Below are positions 18,447-26,755 of a stretch of DNA of 37,081 bases, piece after piece. The stretch is from Bacteroidales bacterium (GTDB lineage Bacteria > Bacteroidota > Bacteroidia > Bacteroidales > Muribaculaceae), in assembly GCA_900755985.1 (NCBI GenBank), contig CAAEIL010000311.1:1-37081 (forward strand), written 5' to 3'. Below the pieces are notes generated by a model. That model saw nothing but the letters and a program-made list of their open reading frames with translations. It was not told the origin of the DNA and searched no databases. Numbering within the stretch: position 1 is the stretch's first letter; every line of letters begins with the position of its first letter. Position numbers and translations under genes: made by a program.

Positions 18447-20024
18447 ATGCCAACCGAAGACAGCCCCGGCAAACGCGCCGCGAAAAACGCTATGGCACTA
18501 ACTATCAGGATGGTTATTACTACCGTGATAGGATTATATACTTCGCGTGTAGTTCTGGAGGCATTGGGAGTTGAAGATTATGGCATTTATGGTGTAATCG
18601 GTGGTGTCATTGCTATAGCATCATTTGTTAATAAGGCAATGGCATCGGCATCATCCCGTTTTATTACTGTCGAACTAGGCAAAAAGAATGAAACAAAACT
18701 TAAATCTATATTCAATGCATCATTTCATCTGCATTTATGGATAAGTGGTCTTGTTATTATATTTGGTGAAACTATCGGAGTATGGTTTGTCAACACCCAA
18801 ATGGTCTTTCCTCCTGACAGAATGTTTGCTGTCAACGTGCTATATCAGTTTACAATATTCAACACAATTGTTAGCTTCACACAAATCCCTTATAACGCAG
18901 ACATTATAGCCCACGAGCGGATGAAAATATTCGCTTACATCGAGCTTCTGAATGCAGGGTTAAAACTTGGTATAGTATTTATGCTTTTTTTATTCAAGAC
19001 AGATTTGCTTATAATTTACGGAGCACTAAGTTTTTCCGTCAGCATCATAATAGCACTCATTTATCGATTTTATTGTATAAAGCATTTTAAGGAAGCTCGC
19101 ATATCGCTGAAATTTGACCACAAAATCGCTCGTTCGATGATTTCGTTCAGCAGTTTTAACCTTTATAGCAGTTTTGGTGTATTGGTAAATGCTCAGGGCA
19201 AACCAATTGTTCTTAATATGTTTTTTGGCGTAATCGCCAATGCTGCATCATCTATAGCATTAACGGTTGTTGGTGCTGTCGAGGGCTTAAGCACAACAAT
19301 AACACAGGCGTTTAACCCTCAGATAATTAAACAATACTCGGCAGGTGATTATGAATTAATGCAAACTACAATGAGACGTGCTGTTCAAATGACATTATGG
19401 GTGTTTGGGCTAATTGCCATTCCAGTCATTATTACAGCGCCTTCCATTCTATATTTATGGTTGGGTCAGGTCCCGGAATATTCAGTATTATTCTTAAGGC
19501 TAATTATGGTTACTACACTCATTAAAGTATACTCCAATTTAACATACACGCTTCAAAGTGCTACCGGTAAAATAAAAAAATATGCGCTGGTTGCAGGCAC
19601 GCTTTATATATTATGCCCACTTGTTTCTTATGTTTTACTCTTAAAATTCAAAGATCCAAGTTTGGTATATATTGTAGAGATTGGAATATTTGTTATAGTT
19701 TCTGTCATAGCCACATTCATAATACATCAGGTTGCCCCACAGCTCAAATTGGCAAATTTCATATTCGGTGCTTTAAAAGGTTATTTTTCTATAGCATTAG
19801 GGTTTATAATTGTCTACTTACTATGCATGCAAAGTTCGCCTATCGATTATATTAATCAGTCTGTTGCACAGACTATTTCAGATATAGTTATAACAACTTT
19901 AATCTCAACTGCTGTTTTAAGTATTCTTTTCCCATTAATTGCGTTTAACCGAGGAGAAATATTATTCATAACTGCCAAACTTCGTTATATTTTCATTAGG
20001 ATTGTACGACTTAACGTATTGTGA
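18447..20024 (+). CDS. wzx: Wzx-type polysaccharide flippase (MATE/MOP superfamily)
   Basis: Encodes 525 residues with about 12-14 transmembrane helices. It opens with the TIRMVITTVIGLYTSRVVLEALGVEDYGIYGVIGG segment (split here by normal variation), typical of O-antigen and capsule flippases that move lipid-linked repeat units across the inner membrane. Further hallmarks are the loop around ANAASSIALTVVGAVEGLSTTITQAFNPQIIKQYS. The first about 18 codons are GC-rich with NNC/NNG codons like upxY, and then the gene turns AT-rich and stays so. This suggests that a conserved 5' end was joined to a foreign cassette by recombination within the gene. The start at 18447 fits both the spacing after upxY and the family N-terminus. 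Confidence 0.92.
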   Translation: MPTEDSPGKRAAKNAMALTIRMVITTVIGLYTSRVVLEALGVEDYGIYGVIGGVIAIASFVNKAMASASSRFITVELGKKNETKLKSIFNASFHLHLWISGLVIIFGETIGVWFVNTQMVFPPDRMFAVNVLYQFTIFNTIVSFTQIPYNADIIAHERMKIFAYIELLNAGLKLGIVFMLFLFKTDLLIIYGALSFSVSIIIALIYRFYCIKHFKEARISLKFDHKIARSMISFSSFNLYSSFGVLVNAQGKPIVLNMFFGVIANAASSIALTVVGAVEGLSTTITQAFNPQIIKQYSAGDYELMQTTMRRAVQMTLWVFGLIAIPVIITAPSILYLWLGQVPEYSVLFLRLIMVTTLIKVYSNLTYTLQSATGKIKKYALVAGTLYILCPLVSYVLLLKFKDPSLVYIVEIGIFVIVSVIATFIIHQVAPQLKLANFIFGALKGYFSIALGFIIVYLLCMQSSPIDYINQSVAQTISDIVITTLISTAVLSILFPLIAFNRGEILFITAKLRYIFIRIVRLNVL

Positions 20025-20086
20025 ATTTTCTCAGTATGAAATTTGAATAATCCCAAAGTAAACAAATTAAATTTTCGACTATATCT

Positions 20087-21061
20087 ATGGAACGCGTATT
20101 GCTGCTTGATCCATCTATAGGCTCCAATAATCTTGGAGATGAGATAATCATGGAATGTATCCGTAAAGAACTCGAATTTGTCACACACGACAAGTATGTA
20201 CTCTCTTTACCGACTCATGTATCCTCCTTTCATTGGTATCAGGTTTTGCGCAATTCGTCAGCTTTACAGATTTATGCGAATTGTAGATATAAATTTGTCG
20301 GAGGCAGCAACCTTTTGGTAAAAAAAATGTTGACTCACTACCCTCAATGGAATATTAATCTTTTCAATTGCGCACCTCTAAAAGGTTGTGTTTTAGTTGG
20401 AGTCGGGGCAAGCAGCCATAATTCGACAGACTGGTATACACGATATTTATATAGGATTTTTCTCAACAAAAACTATGTCCATAGTGTGCGTGACGAGCGG
20501 ACTCGCCAATATGTTGAAGAAGAACTTGGTCTAAAAGCCATCAATACCGGTTGTGCAACTATGTGGATGCTCACTCCTGATTTTTGCAAATCGATCCCTA
20601 AAAAAAAGTCAGACGAGGTTGTTTTAACTTTAACTGCATGCACCCCTATTGACAATCTCGACCAAATTTTAATTAATATTCTTAAAGATAATTACAAGAA
20701 TATATATTTTTGGCCTCAGGGATTAAAAGATGCCGAATATTTTGGTAAACTAAAAAATACAGAAGGGATCGAGGTCTTACCGGCGACTAAAGATGCTTAT
20801 GACAGCCTTCTTACTCAACATAATATCGACTATGTAGGCACTCGTTTGCATGGAGGAATCTATGCCATGCGTCATCGTCGCAGAGCCATTATCATTGCCA
20901 TAGACGAACGTGCTCGCGAAATCAATAAATGCAACAATTTAAATTGTATTGAAAAATCAGAAATTCCCGATCGTCTTGAACAAATGATAAAATCAGATTT
21001 TGCCACTGAAATTCAGATGCCCTTTGATGAGATAAATCATTGGCGCTCACAATTTTTATAA
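20087..21061 (+). CDS. Polysaccharide pyruvyl transferase family protein
   Basis: Encodes 324 residues. Recognisable PF04230 features are the N-terminal SIGSNNLGDEIIMECIRKEL, FVGGSNLLVKK, VGVGASSHNSTDWYTRYLYR, HSVRDERTRQYVEEELGLK with GCATMWML, and the C-terminal YVGTRLHGGIYAMRHRRRAIIIAIDERAREI signature. The family transfers pyruvate from phosphoenolpyruvate as a ketal onto glycan residues, adding negative charge; some members have other activities, so the reaction is inferred. The gene is AT-rich and lies 62 nt after wzx. Two A8 tracts occur in it (20320-20327 and 20600-20607), which could slip, but neither is long enough to argue for a switch. Confidence 0.85.
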   Translation: MERVLLLDPSIGSNNLGDEIIMECIRKELEFVTHDKYVLSLPTHVSSFHWYQVLRNSSALQIYANCRYKFVGGSNLLVKKMLTHYPQWNINLFNCAPLKGCVLVGVGASSHNSTDWYTRYLYRIFLNKNYVHSVRDERTRQYVEEELGLKAINTGCATMWMLTPDFCKSIPKKKSDEVVLTLTACTPIDNLDQILINILKDNYKNIYFWPQGLKDAEYFGKLKNTEGIEVLPATKDAYDSLLTQHNIDYVGTRLHGGIYAMRHRRRAIIIAIDERAREINKCNNLNCIEKSEIPDRLEQMIKSDFATEIQMPFDEINHWRSQFL

Positions 21062-21067
21062 ACAGGA

Positions 21068-21525
21068 ATGAAAGAACCTATTATTTTAGATACAACAATT
21101 AGAGACGGCAGCTACGCTGTAAATTTTCAAATTTTCTTGTGTCCTCAACATAAATATTGACTGTAGGCAAATCAAATATATAATGTTACCGTACACGACA
21201 TTATCTCAAACGTTCAAGTCATTGGGAATTTCCCCAGTATTCGAATATGGATATTGCATACTGAAAAATGTTTCGACACGCACTGTTATCCACCCTCTTG
21301 ACGATATTATGCGGTCATACAGGATTCCGTTCAGGTATCCTCAAAGACATATACAAATACTTTCAGGTATCTGATGTTGGCCCACTGCGCCTTATAGTTG
21401 CTTATACAGCTAAAGACCATATCGGAATGAATAACTAATTTCTTCGTAATATAGCAAAGATTCTGCCGCACGACGATTTCGAATCTCATCCTTATAATTT
21501 CCGTGAATATTTCAATTACTATTAA
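21068..21525 (+). pseudogene. Decayed gene region: DRE-TIM aldolase-like 5' end and an unidentified 3' end
   Basis: From ATG 21068 the frame reads MKEPIILDTTIRDGSYAVNF, the start of HMGL/DRE-TIM aldolase-like proteins (LDxTxRDG motif) found in polysaccharide loci, and stops after 30 codons at 21160. A one-base shift near 21131 allows reading on as FQFSCVLNINIDC, as expected if a base was lost or gained. Further right, plausible coding pieces lie in different frames. The last reads FLRNIAKILPHDDFESHPYN and ends with TAA at 21523-21525, one base before the next gene's ATG, an operon-like junction. An in-frame TAA after GMNN interrupts it. An intact aldolase of this kind has several hundred residues, so most of the gene is lost. 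I cannot say whether both ends belong to one gene. Confidence 0.6.
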
Positions 21526-21526
21526 T

Positions 21527-22789
21527 ATGCGTAAAGACGGTATCATTTTAAAATCTGTCAGCGTGGACAGAAATATAGTGACCTATAATTTTGAAGTAAG
21601 AGGTTGTATTAAGAATCTTTTTGCGACAGATAAATATTTTATTGAATATGCCGAGGACATGAGCGAGGTTCCCATATCCATACTGACCATTCCATTTGTA
21701 TCAGAAATGCTTCCAATTATATGGCTTTCGGATACTGTTGTTTGGGTTGAAGAATTGGATAGGACCTATTATAATTGTATTTCTCAGGTAAAAGCAGCTT
21801 ATCAGCGGCTTTATGAACATGTAAGCCTTAAAGGAAATGTTGTCGCAGCCAAAATGCCACAAAATAAAGTTGATGGCAATGATTGTGTTATGCTTTTTGG
21901 TGGCGGCATAGATTCCCATTGTACATTACAGCGTATAAAACAATTTCATCCCACCTTAATTACCATACAAGGATGGTATCATAATCTTGATGAAATTATA
22001 CCTGCATCAACGTCTGAAATTGACTATACAAAATTTGTTGCCAAGCAACAAAAAGTAGATTCGATATGTATTAAATCCAATTTTGCTGTACTTGTTAACA
22101 AGCCCGAATTTGACAAACGTTTTCATAAAATTCTTCATGACTCTTTGTGGTCTGGGTTCCAACATTCTATGGAATTCATATCAATTGCATCGGCCTATTG
22201 TTTCAAACATAATATACCAACCATATACATTGCAAGTTCTATCCCAATGGGCGAATATGAAATGTGTGGATCGCATGTCACAACCGATTCCGAGTTTAGA
22301 TTTGCGACTAATGGTCAATGCATTCACGATGGTTCAGAACTAACTCGGCAAGATAAAGTACACGTAATTATTGAAAATTGTGATAAAATTAATGGCAAAT
22401 ATCCGTTAAAAGTATGTTCGTTCAACGATAAAAATTGCTGTGACTGTGATAAATGCTTCCGCTCAATATTGGGGATAGTTGCCGAGGGTGGCAATATTGA
22501 GAATTTCGGTTTCCACATTGAAGGTTCATTAAAAGAACATTGGGAAAAAATATTCAAAGACCACGGCCAAAAATTCAACATTCGAGGCGAAAGCAGTCTG
22601 CATTGGCCTGCAATTCGCCGCAGAATGCTTGAAAACTATGACAACATCCTCTATAAAGATTTTGCAGATTGGTTTATGAATTTTGATTTTTTATCTGCTC
22701 AGAAAAAAGCTCTCAAAAGATACTACCGCCAAAATTTCAGAGAGATATTATCACGCAAAATCAAACAACATTTAACAAATAATGGATAG
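21527..22789 (+). CDS. PP-loop ATP-pyrophosphatase-like enzyme with Cys cluster, function unknown
   Basis: Encodes 420 residues from ATG 21527, chosen because it sits one base after the preceding stop; a GTG at 21503 would add 8 residues. The region VMLFGGGIDSHCTL (about residues 121-134) is a PP-loop variant (SGGxDS in most members), the ATP-binding signature of enzymes that adenylate a carbonyl, such as QueC, asparagine synthetase C-domains and WbpG. About 165 residues later come five cysteines (near 297, 304, 305, 307 and 310) in NCCDCDKCFRS, reminiscent of the QueC zinc site. The N-terminal 120 residues match nothing I know. It may form an amide, amidine or similar group on a sugar. It overlaps the next GT2 gene by 8 bases, so the two are probably co-translated. 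Confidence 0.7.
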   Translation: MRKDGIILKSVSVDRNIVTYNFEVRGCIKNLFATDKYFIEYAEDMSEVPISILTIPFVSEMLPIIWLSDTVVWVEELDRTYYNCISQVKAAYQRLYEHVSLKGNVVAAKMPQNKVDGNDCVMLFGGGIDSHCTLQRIKQFHPTLITIQGWYHNLDEIIPASTSEIDYTKFVAKQQKVDSICIKSNFAVLVNKPEFDKRFHKILHDSLWSGFQHSMEFISIASAYCFKHNIPTIYIASSIPMGEYEMCGSHVTTDSEFRFATNGQCIHDGSELTRQDKVHVIIENCDKINGKYPLKVCSFNDKNCCDCDKCFRSILGIVAEGGNIENFGFHIEGSLKEHWEKIFKDHGQKFNIRGESSLHWPAIRRRMLENYDNILYKDFADWFMNFDFLSAQKKALKRYYRQNFREILSRKIKQHLTNNG

Positions 22790-23909
22790 CCCCAGGATTT
22801 CAATTGTCATTCCGGTCTATAATGCAGCAAAAGATCAGAACCTGATGTTTCTGGTCGATTCTCTAAATCTACAGACTGTAAATAATTTTGAAGTAATTTT
22901 CTGCAATGACGGCTCGGATGACAATACCAGTGAGCTACTTGAAAACATAATTCAGAAAAATAGTTGTTTCAAAGCATTAAATCTTGAACATCATGGAGTG
23001 AGCCATGCAAGAAATAAAGGTATTGAAGCAGCCATAGGGAAATGGATAACATTTATTGATGCAGATGATATAATTGCTCCTGATTTTGTTGAATCATTCA
23101 TGCAATATGACGGCGAATATGATTTATTGTGTTGTGGATATGCAATTATATCAAATTCTATACCTACATTCAAAAATTATTCTCACGCAATTTATAACGG
23201 CATTGATAATCTAAATTGTCTCCTTGGCAATACCGAATTCCTACATAGGTGTAGTCCGTGGAGTAAATGTTTTAGACATAAAACATTAATTGATAATAAC
23301 ATCCGATTTAATGAATGTTTATCACATAGCGAAGACCGTCTTTTTTTCTATAACTATTTATTATTCACAAATGTTATAGTAACCATTCCTAAAATACTTT
23401 ACTTTTACAGTTGTCTATCTGCAACTTCATTAAAGCACAAACATCATCCTATTGATATGTTGTATCGGAGACAAAGTTTAATGACCAAAAACGCTATTAA
23501 ATTGTGTCAACAATATAATCTAAATAAATTTCAGCGAAAATATATTTATATCAACCTCGCAAACCTTGTCAAAGATTCTATATCTTCTATTTATGTCGAT
23601 TTTGGATATTCTCACAAAACATTGAGAATACAACAAGACTTTCTTAATGAATTCTTGAATAATTTAAAACAGCTTGATTCTCTTCGTGAATATATTAAAA
23701 TGATAATGTCTTCAGATAAAGAAATCCAATTTATTGTAAATAACAAGCTTAAAAAATTAGACAGATATTATCTTTCATTGAAAATAAAAATATCCATAAG
23801 TAAATTAATTAACAAAATTAGTAGGAGAAAAGGAAAGCATACACTTTTAGGCGAATCATTTAGACTTATCAACAACGAATATTATACAGGATGCAGCAAT
23901 CAGGTATAA
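22782..23909 (+). CDS. Glycosyltransferase family 2
   Basis: Encodes 375 residues. The GT-A domain covers about 1-220 with SIVIPVYNA at the N-terminus, CNDGSDDNT, HHGVSHARNKGIEAA and the metal-binding DxD-like FIDADDIIAPDF. The region WSKCFRHKTLI and FNECLSHSEDRLFFYNYLL is the acceptor-side signature of many capsule GT2 enzymes. The C-terminal 150 residues are Lys-, Asn- and Leu-rich and probably helical, and may contact the membrane. It should transfer a sugar from a nucleotide donor onto the lipid-linked repeat unit on the cytosolic face. The ORF begins inside the PP-loop gene. A 117-nt AT-rich gap with a small stem follows it. Confidence 0.88.
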   Translation: MDSPRISIVIPVYNAAKDQNLMFLVDSLNLQTVNNFEVIFCNDGSDDNTSELLENIIQKNSCFKALNLEHHGVSHARNKGIEAAIGKWITFIDADDIIAPDFVESFMQYDGEYDLLCCGYAIISNSIPTFKNYSHAIYNGIDNLNCLLGNTEFLHRCSPWSKCFRHKTLIDNNIRFNECLSHSEDRLFFYNYLLFTNVIVTIPKILYFYSCLSATSLKHKHHPIDMLYRRQSLMTKNAIKLCQQYNLNKFQRKYIYINLANLVKDSISSIYVDFGYSHKTLRIQQDFLNEFLNNLKQLDSLREYIKMIMSSDKEIQFIVNNKLKKLDRYYLSLKIKISISKLINKISRRKGKHTLLGESFRLINNEYYTGCSNQV

Positions 23910-24026
23910 ACCTGTTTAATAATATTGCTGGAGACTAACAATATCATAATCTTGCTGCAACAAGAATTATTAACATTACTCCCATTTTAATACGGAGTCA
24001 TACTTGGCTTTTATTTATTTCTAAAT

Positions 24027-24935
24027 ATGATTCAGTCTATAAAAAAATATCTGCGAGAAACGCGATATTGCATCGGAATTATCGAAGGTTATAAACTTTT
24101 TGAACCGGTCAATTACAATAACATTCATTGGATTGACCTCAACGGATATTTGGACGGATGGTTCGCCGACCCTTTTATCTTCGATGTCGATGATAAAAAC
24201 GTCACGATTTTGGCAGAAGAGTGGTATTATCCTATAAATCATGGCCGTTTGTCAAAGCTGACTATTGACCGCAAGAGTTTCAAACTTCTCAATGTCAAGC
24301 CGATATTGCAACTCGAAACACATCTTTCTTTCCCGTATTTCGTAAAAGAGGACAACGTAGTTTTTATTTGTCCAGAGAACCAGGAAAGTAAGTCGGTTAA
24401 AATATACAGGTATGATGAGGTCAAAGAATGTTTGACAAATCCGGTGACATTAATTGACAAGCCGTTGATGGATGTTCAAATATGGCGAAAAGACGGAGTA
24501 TATTATCTTAGCGGTGTGGAATATATTACAGGAGAACAGATTGACACAAAAACGCTTCAAATATATACTTCTGAAAATCTTTTTGGCCCTTATACACAAA
24601 GTCAGATTATCGCATCCGATTTTTGTGACAAACGTGGAGCCGGTATAGTGATAGAGCATGATGGTAAAGACATACGCCCTTCGCAATGCTGCGAAAACAA
24701 CGAATACGGTACTGCTGTAATTTTTAATGAGGTAAGCTATAATGGATTGCAATTTTCCGAGAAAGAATTTGCCCGAATAACAAGAAATAAACGCCGTCAC
24801 AATGGTTTAGTATTGCACACTTTTAATCAGTGCGGTAATCTGACGGCGATTGATAGCTGGGATTATACACATATGTACGTGGGGCGATTCGTGGAATTTC
24901 TTCGCAAGAAATTCAGGAAATACATCCACAGTTGA
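24027..24935 (+). CDS. GINT1 N-terminal-like beta-propeller protein, putative glycan-modifying enzyme
   Basis: Encodes 302 residues. Repeated blades with WFADPFIFD, ILAEEWYYPINHGRLSKL, HLSFPYFVKEDNVVFICPE, VQIWRKDGVYYL and GKDIRPSQCCENNEYGTAVIF match the five-bladed propeller domain named after plant glucosamine inositolphosphorylceramide transferase 1. In bacterial polysaccharide loci this domain is often fused to, or next to, formyltransferase-like or ATP-grasp enzymes. Here it stands alone and is followed by a broken ATP-grasp gene, which may have been its partner. The fold resembles GH43/GH32 propellers, so binding or processing of a sugar is likely, but the reaction is unknown. Confidence 0.7.
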   Translation: MIQSIKKYLRETRYCIGIIEGYKLFEPVNYNNIHWIDLNGYLDGWFADPFIFDVDDKNVTILAEEWYYPINHGRLSKLTIDRKSFKLLNVKPILQLETHLSFPYFVKEDNVVFICPENQESKSVKIYRYDEVKECLTNPVTLIDKPLMDVQIWRKDGVYYLSGVEYITGEQIDTKTLQIYTSENLFGPYTQSQIIASDFCDKRGAGIVIEHDGKDIRPSQCCENNEYGTAVIFNEVSYNGLQFSEKEFARITRNKRRHNGLVLHTFNQCGNLTAIDSWDYTHMYVGRFVEFLRKKFRKYIHS

Positions 24936-24965
24936 CGATTAAATAACATGTTCAAAAAATTATGA

Positions 24966-25551
24966 ATACACAGAAGATGCAAGACATTCCAAATCCAACA
25001 TTTTCTGAAGAAAGAAAAAGAAGTGGTATTCATAGGTTATGCCCAAGGACCGTCTAATATATGCATACCTTGTGTTTTGGAAAAAGGACTTGAATATCCT
25101 GAAAATTTCGGGTGGTATTTATTCGGTAAAATCGGGCCAGATATAGAAAAATATATTGAGCCAGATAAATTGAAAAAATTAATCGGCTCATTTGATTATT
25201 CCGGTTTATTCAGTATAGACTTTCTTATTGTGGATGGAAAACCTTATATGTGTGAAATCAATTTCCGCAACGACGGGAACGGTTATTTCCCGACTGTCGG
25301 AGGTGTAAATCTCCCATATCTATGGTATCGCTCGGTCATTGGCGATGGTTCAGATAACTCAAGTTTACGAATTAAACGCGAATATACCATAATGAGAGAA
25401 GGTATATCCTTTATTTTGGGCTCGCCGTGAAAAGCATCCATTGAAATTCCTAAATAAATTTATATTCTCTGACATTCACGAAACTTGGAACAGAAAAGAT
25501 TACAAACCATTTATTTTTATGTTCCAAAACGCATTTTTACGCCGGAAGTGA
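24966..25551 (+). pseudogene. Broken ATP-grasp gene: 5' portion missing, frameshift near the 3' end
   Basis: The frame is open from 24966 to a TGA at 25428-25430. Its best part (from GTG 25023) reads VVFIGYAQGPSNICIPC, YSGLFSIDFLIVDGKPYMCE and INFRNDGNGYFPT, the C-terminal half of an ATP-grasp ligase with the metal-binding E-I-N-x-R. Only about 30 nt separate the propeller gene stop from the open frame, so roughly the first half of the enzyme is gone. After GSP-stop, the +1 frame continues as REKHPLKFLNKFIFSDIHET and KDYKPFIFMFQNAF and ends at 25549-25551, one base before the next gene. Removing one C from the CC at 25425-25426 restores one frame. ATP-grasp ligases join carboxylates to amines or thiols; here this is presumably lost. 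Confidence 0.75.
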
Positions 25552-25552
25552 A

Positions 25553-26755
25553 ATGATGAAGCCACGGATACTGATATTGATGCATTATATGGAGCTGGGA
25601 GGCGCCGAGATGAGCCTGTTAGGGCTTCTTGACGCTCTCGAGCCTGAACGCGTCGATGTCGACTTGTTCATATACAGCCACCAAGGTCCCTTGATGCAAT
25701 TTATCCCCGCTTGGATTAATCTATTGCCTGAGATCCCGGCTTACTCGGTCATCGAAAGACCGCTAAAGGAGACGATACGCAAAGGATACATCAAAGTGGC
25801 CCTTGGCAGACTCCTCGCCAAAGTGAAGCACCGCCAGTATCGCAGAAAGCACCCGACATCGGCGTCTGACGCCTCAATATTCCAATATGTCGGCGATTGC
25901 GTCACACCGTGCCTGCCGGCAATAAATCCCGACGTGGAGTACGACCTGTGCATAAGCTATCTCAATCCGCATAACATTGGCCTTGAAAAAGTCCGTGCAA
26001 AAAAACGTCTTGCATGGATACATACCGACTACAAGGCTATAAGCATAAATGCCGCCGACGAGTTGCGGATATGGGGAGCATACGACAATATTGCTTCGAT
26101 TTCGGCCGATGTGCGCAAATCGTTCCTTGAAATTTTTCCCTCACTGTCAGGCAAGATTATAGACATCGAAAACATCTTGCCGGCCAATTATATACTGAAA
26201 CGTGTTGAGGAATTAGAGGTTCCGGTGTCTGACAAGTCAGTAACTTTGCTTTCGATAGGCCGTTTTTGTGAAGCAAAAAATTATGACAACGTACCTGACA
26301 TAGCCCGGCGTATCATAAATCATGGTATCAGCAACTTGAAATGGTACCTGATAGGCTATGGGGGCGACGAGGCACTGATACGCGCAAAAATCCGAGAAGC
26401 CGGCATGGAAGAGCATGTCATAATCCTTGGCAAGAAAGACAACCCCTACCCTTATATCAAAGCCTGCGACATATATGTGCAGCCTTCGCGCTACGAGGGC
26501 AAATCCATAACCGTCCGCGAAGCGCAGATACTTGGCAAGCCTGTCGTTGTAACATCGTACAAGACAGCATCCTCTCAGATAAACGACGGCCTTGACGGCG
26601 TGATAGTGCCGCTCGACAACGAAGGATGCGCCCGCGGCTTGGCCGACTTTATAGCCGACGCCGAGCTCCGCGCCGCCATCGCAGCCAATATCACCACCGC
26701 CGACCACGCCGCCACCGCCGAGGTCGCCAAAATTTATTCCCTGATCGAAGAATGA
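25553..26755 (+). CDS. Glycosyltransferase family 4
   Basis: Encodes 400 residues of GT-B fold. Seen: MELGGAEMSLLGLLDAL near the N-terminus (glycine loop), IHTDYK region in the middle, and in the donor-binding domain LLSIGRFCEAKNYD, WYLIGYGGDEALIRAKI, VIILGKKDNPYPYIKACDIYVQPSRYEGKSITVREAQILGKPVV (read in parts), which includes the E-x7-E element. It retains nucleotide-sugar stereochemistry and probably extends the repeat unit. From this gene on, base composition is GC-rich again, marking the right end of the AT-rich cassette. The last 40 codons are strongly GCC/CGC-rich. The 3' end overlaps the next gene as ATGA. Confidence 0.92.
   Translation: MMKPRILILMHYMELGGAEMSLLGLLDALEPERVDVDLFIYSHQGPLMQFIPAWINLLPEIPAYSVIERPLKETIRKGYIKVALGRLLAKVKHRQYRRKHPTSASDASIFQYVGDCVTPCLPAINPDVEYDLCISYLNPHNIGLEKVRAKKRLAWIHTDYKAISINAADELRIWGAYDNIASISADVRKSFLEIFPSLSGKIIDIENILPANYILKRVEELEVPVSDKSVTLLSIGRFCEAKNYDNVPDIARRIINHGISNLKWYLIGYGGDEALIRAKIREAGMEEHVIILGKKDNPYPYIKACDIYVQPSRYEGKSITVREAQILGKPVVVTSYKTASSQINDGLDGVIVPLDNEGCARGLADFIADAELRAAIAANITTADHAATAEVAKIYSLIEE

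Noticed and set aside
26626..26751. N-terminal extension of the EpsG-like protein
   Set aside because: The residues are Arg/His-rich out-of-frame translation of the GT4 end; the ATG at 26752 overlapping the GT4 stop is the sensible start.
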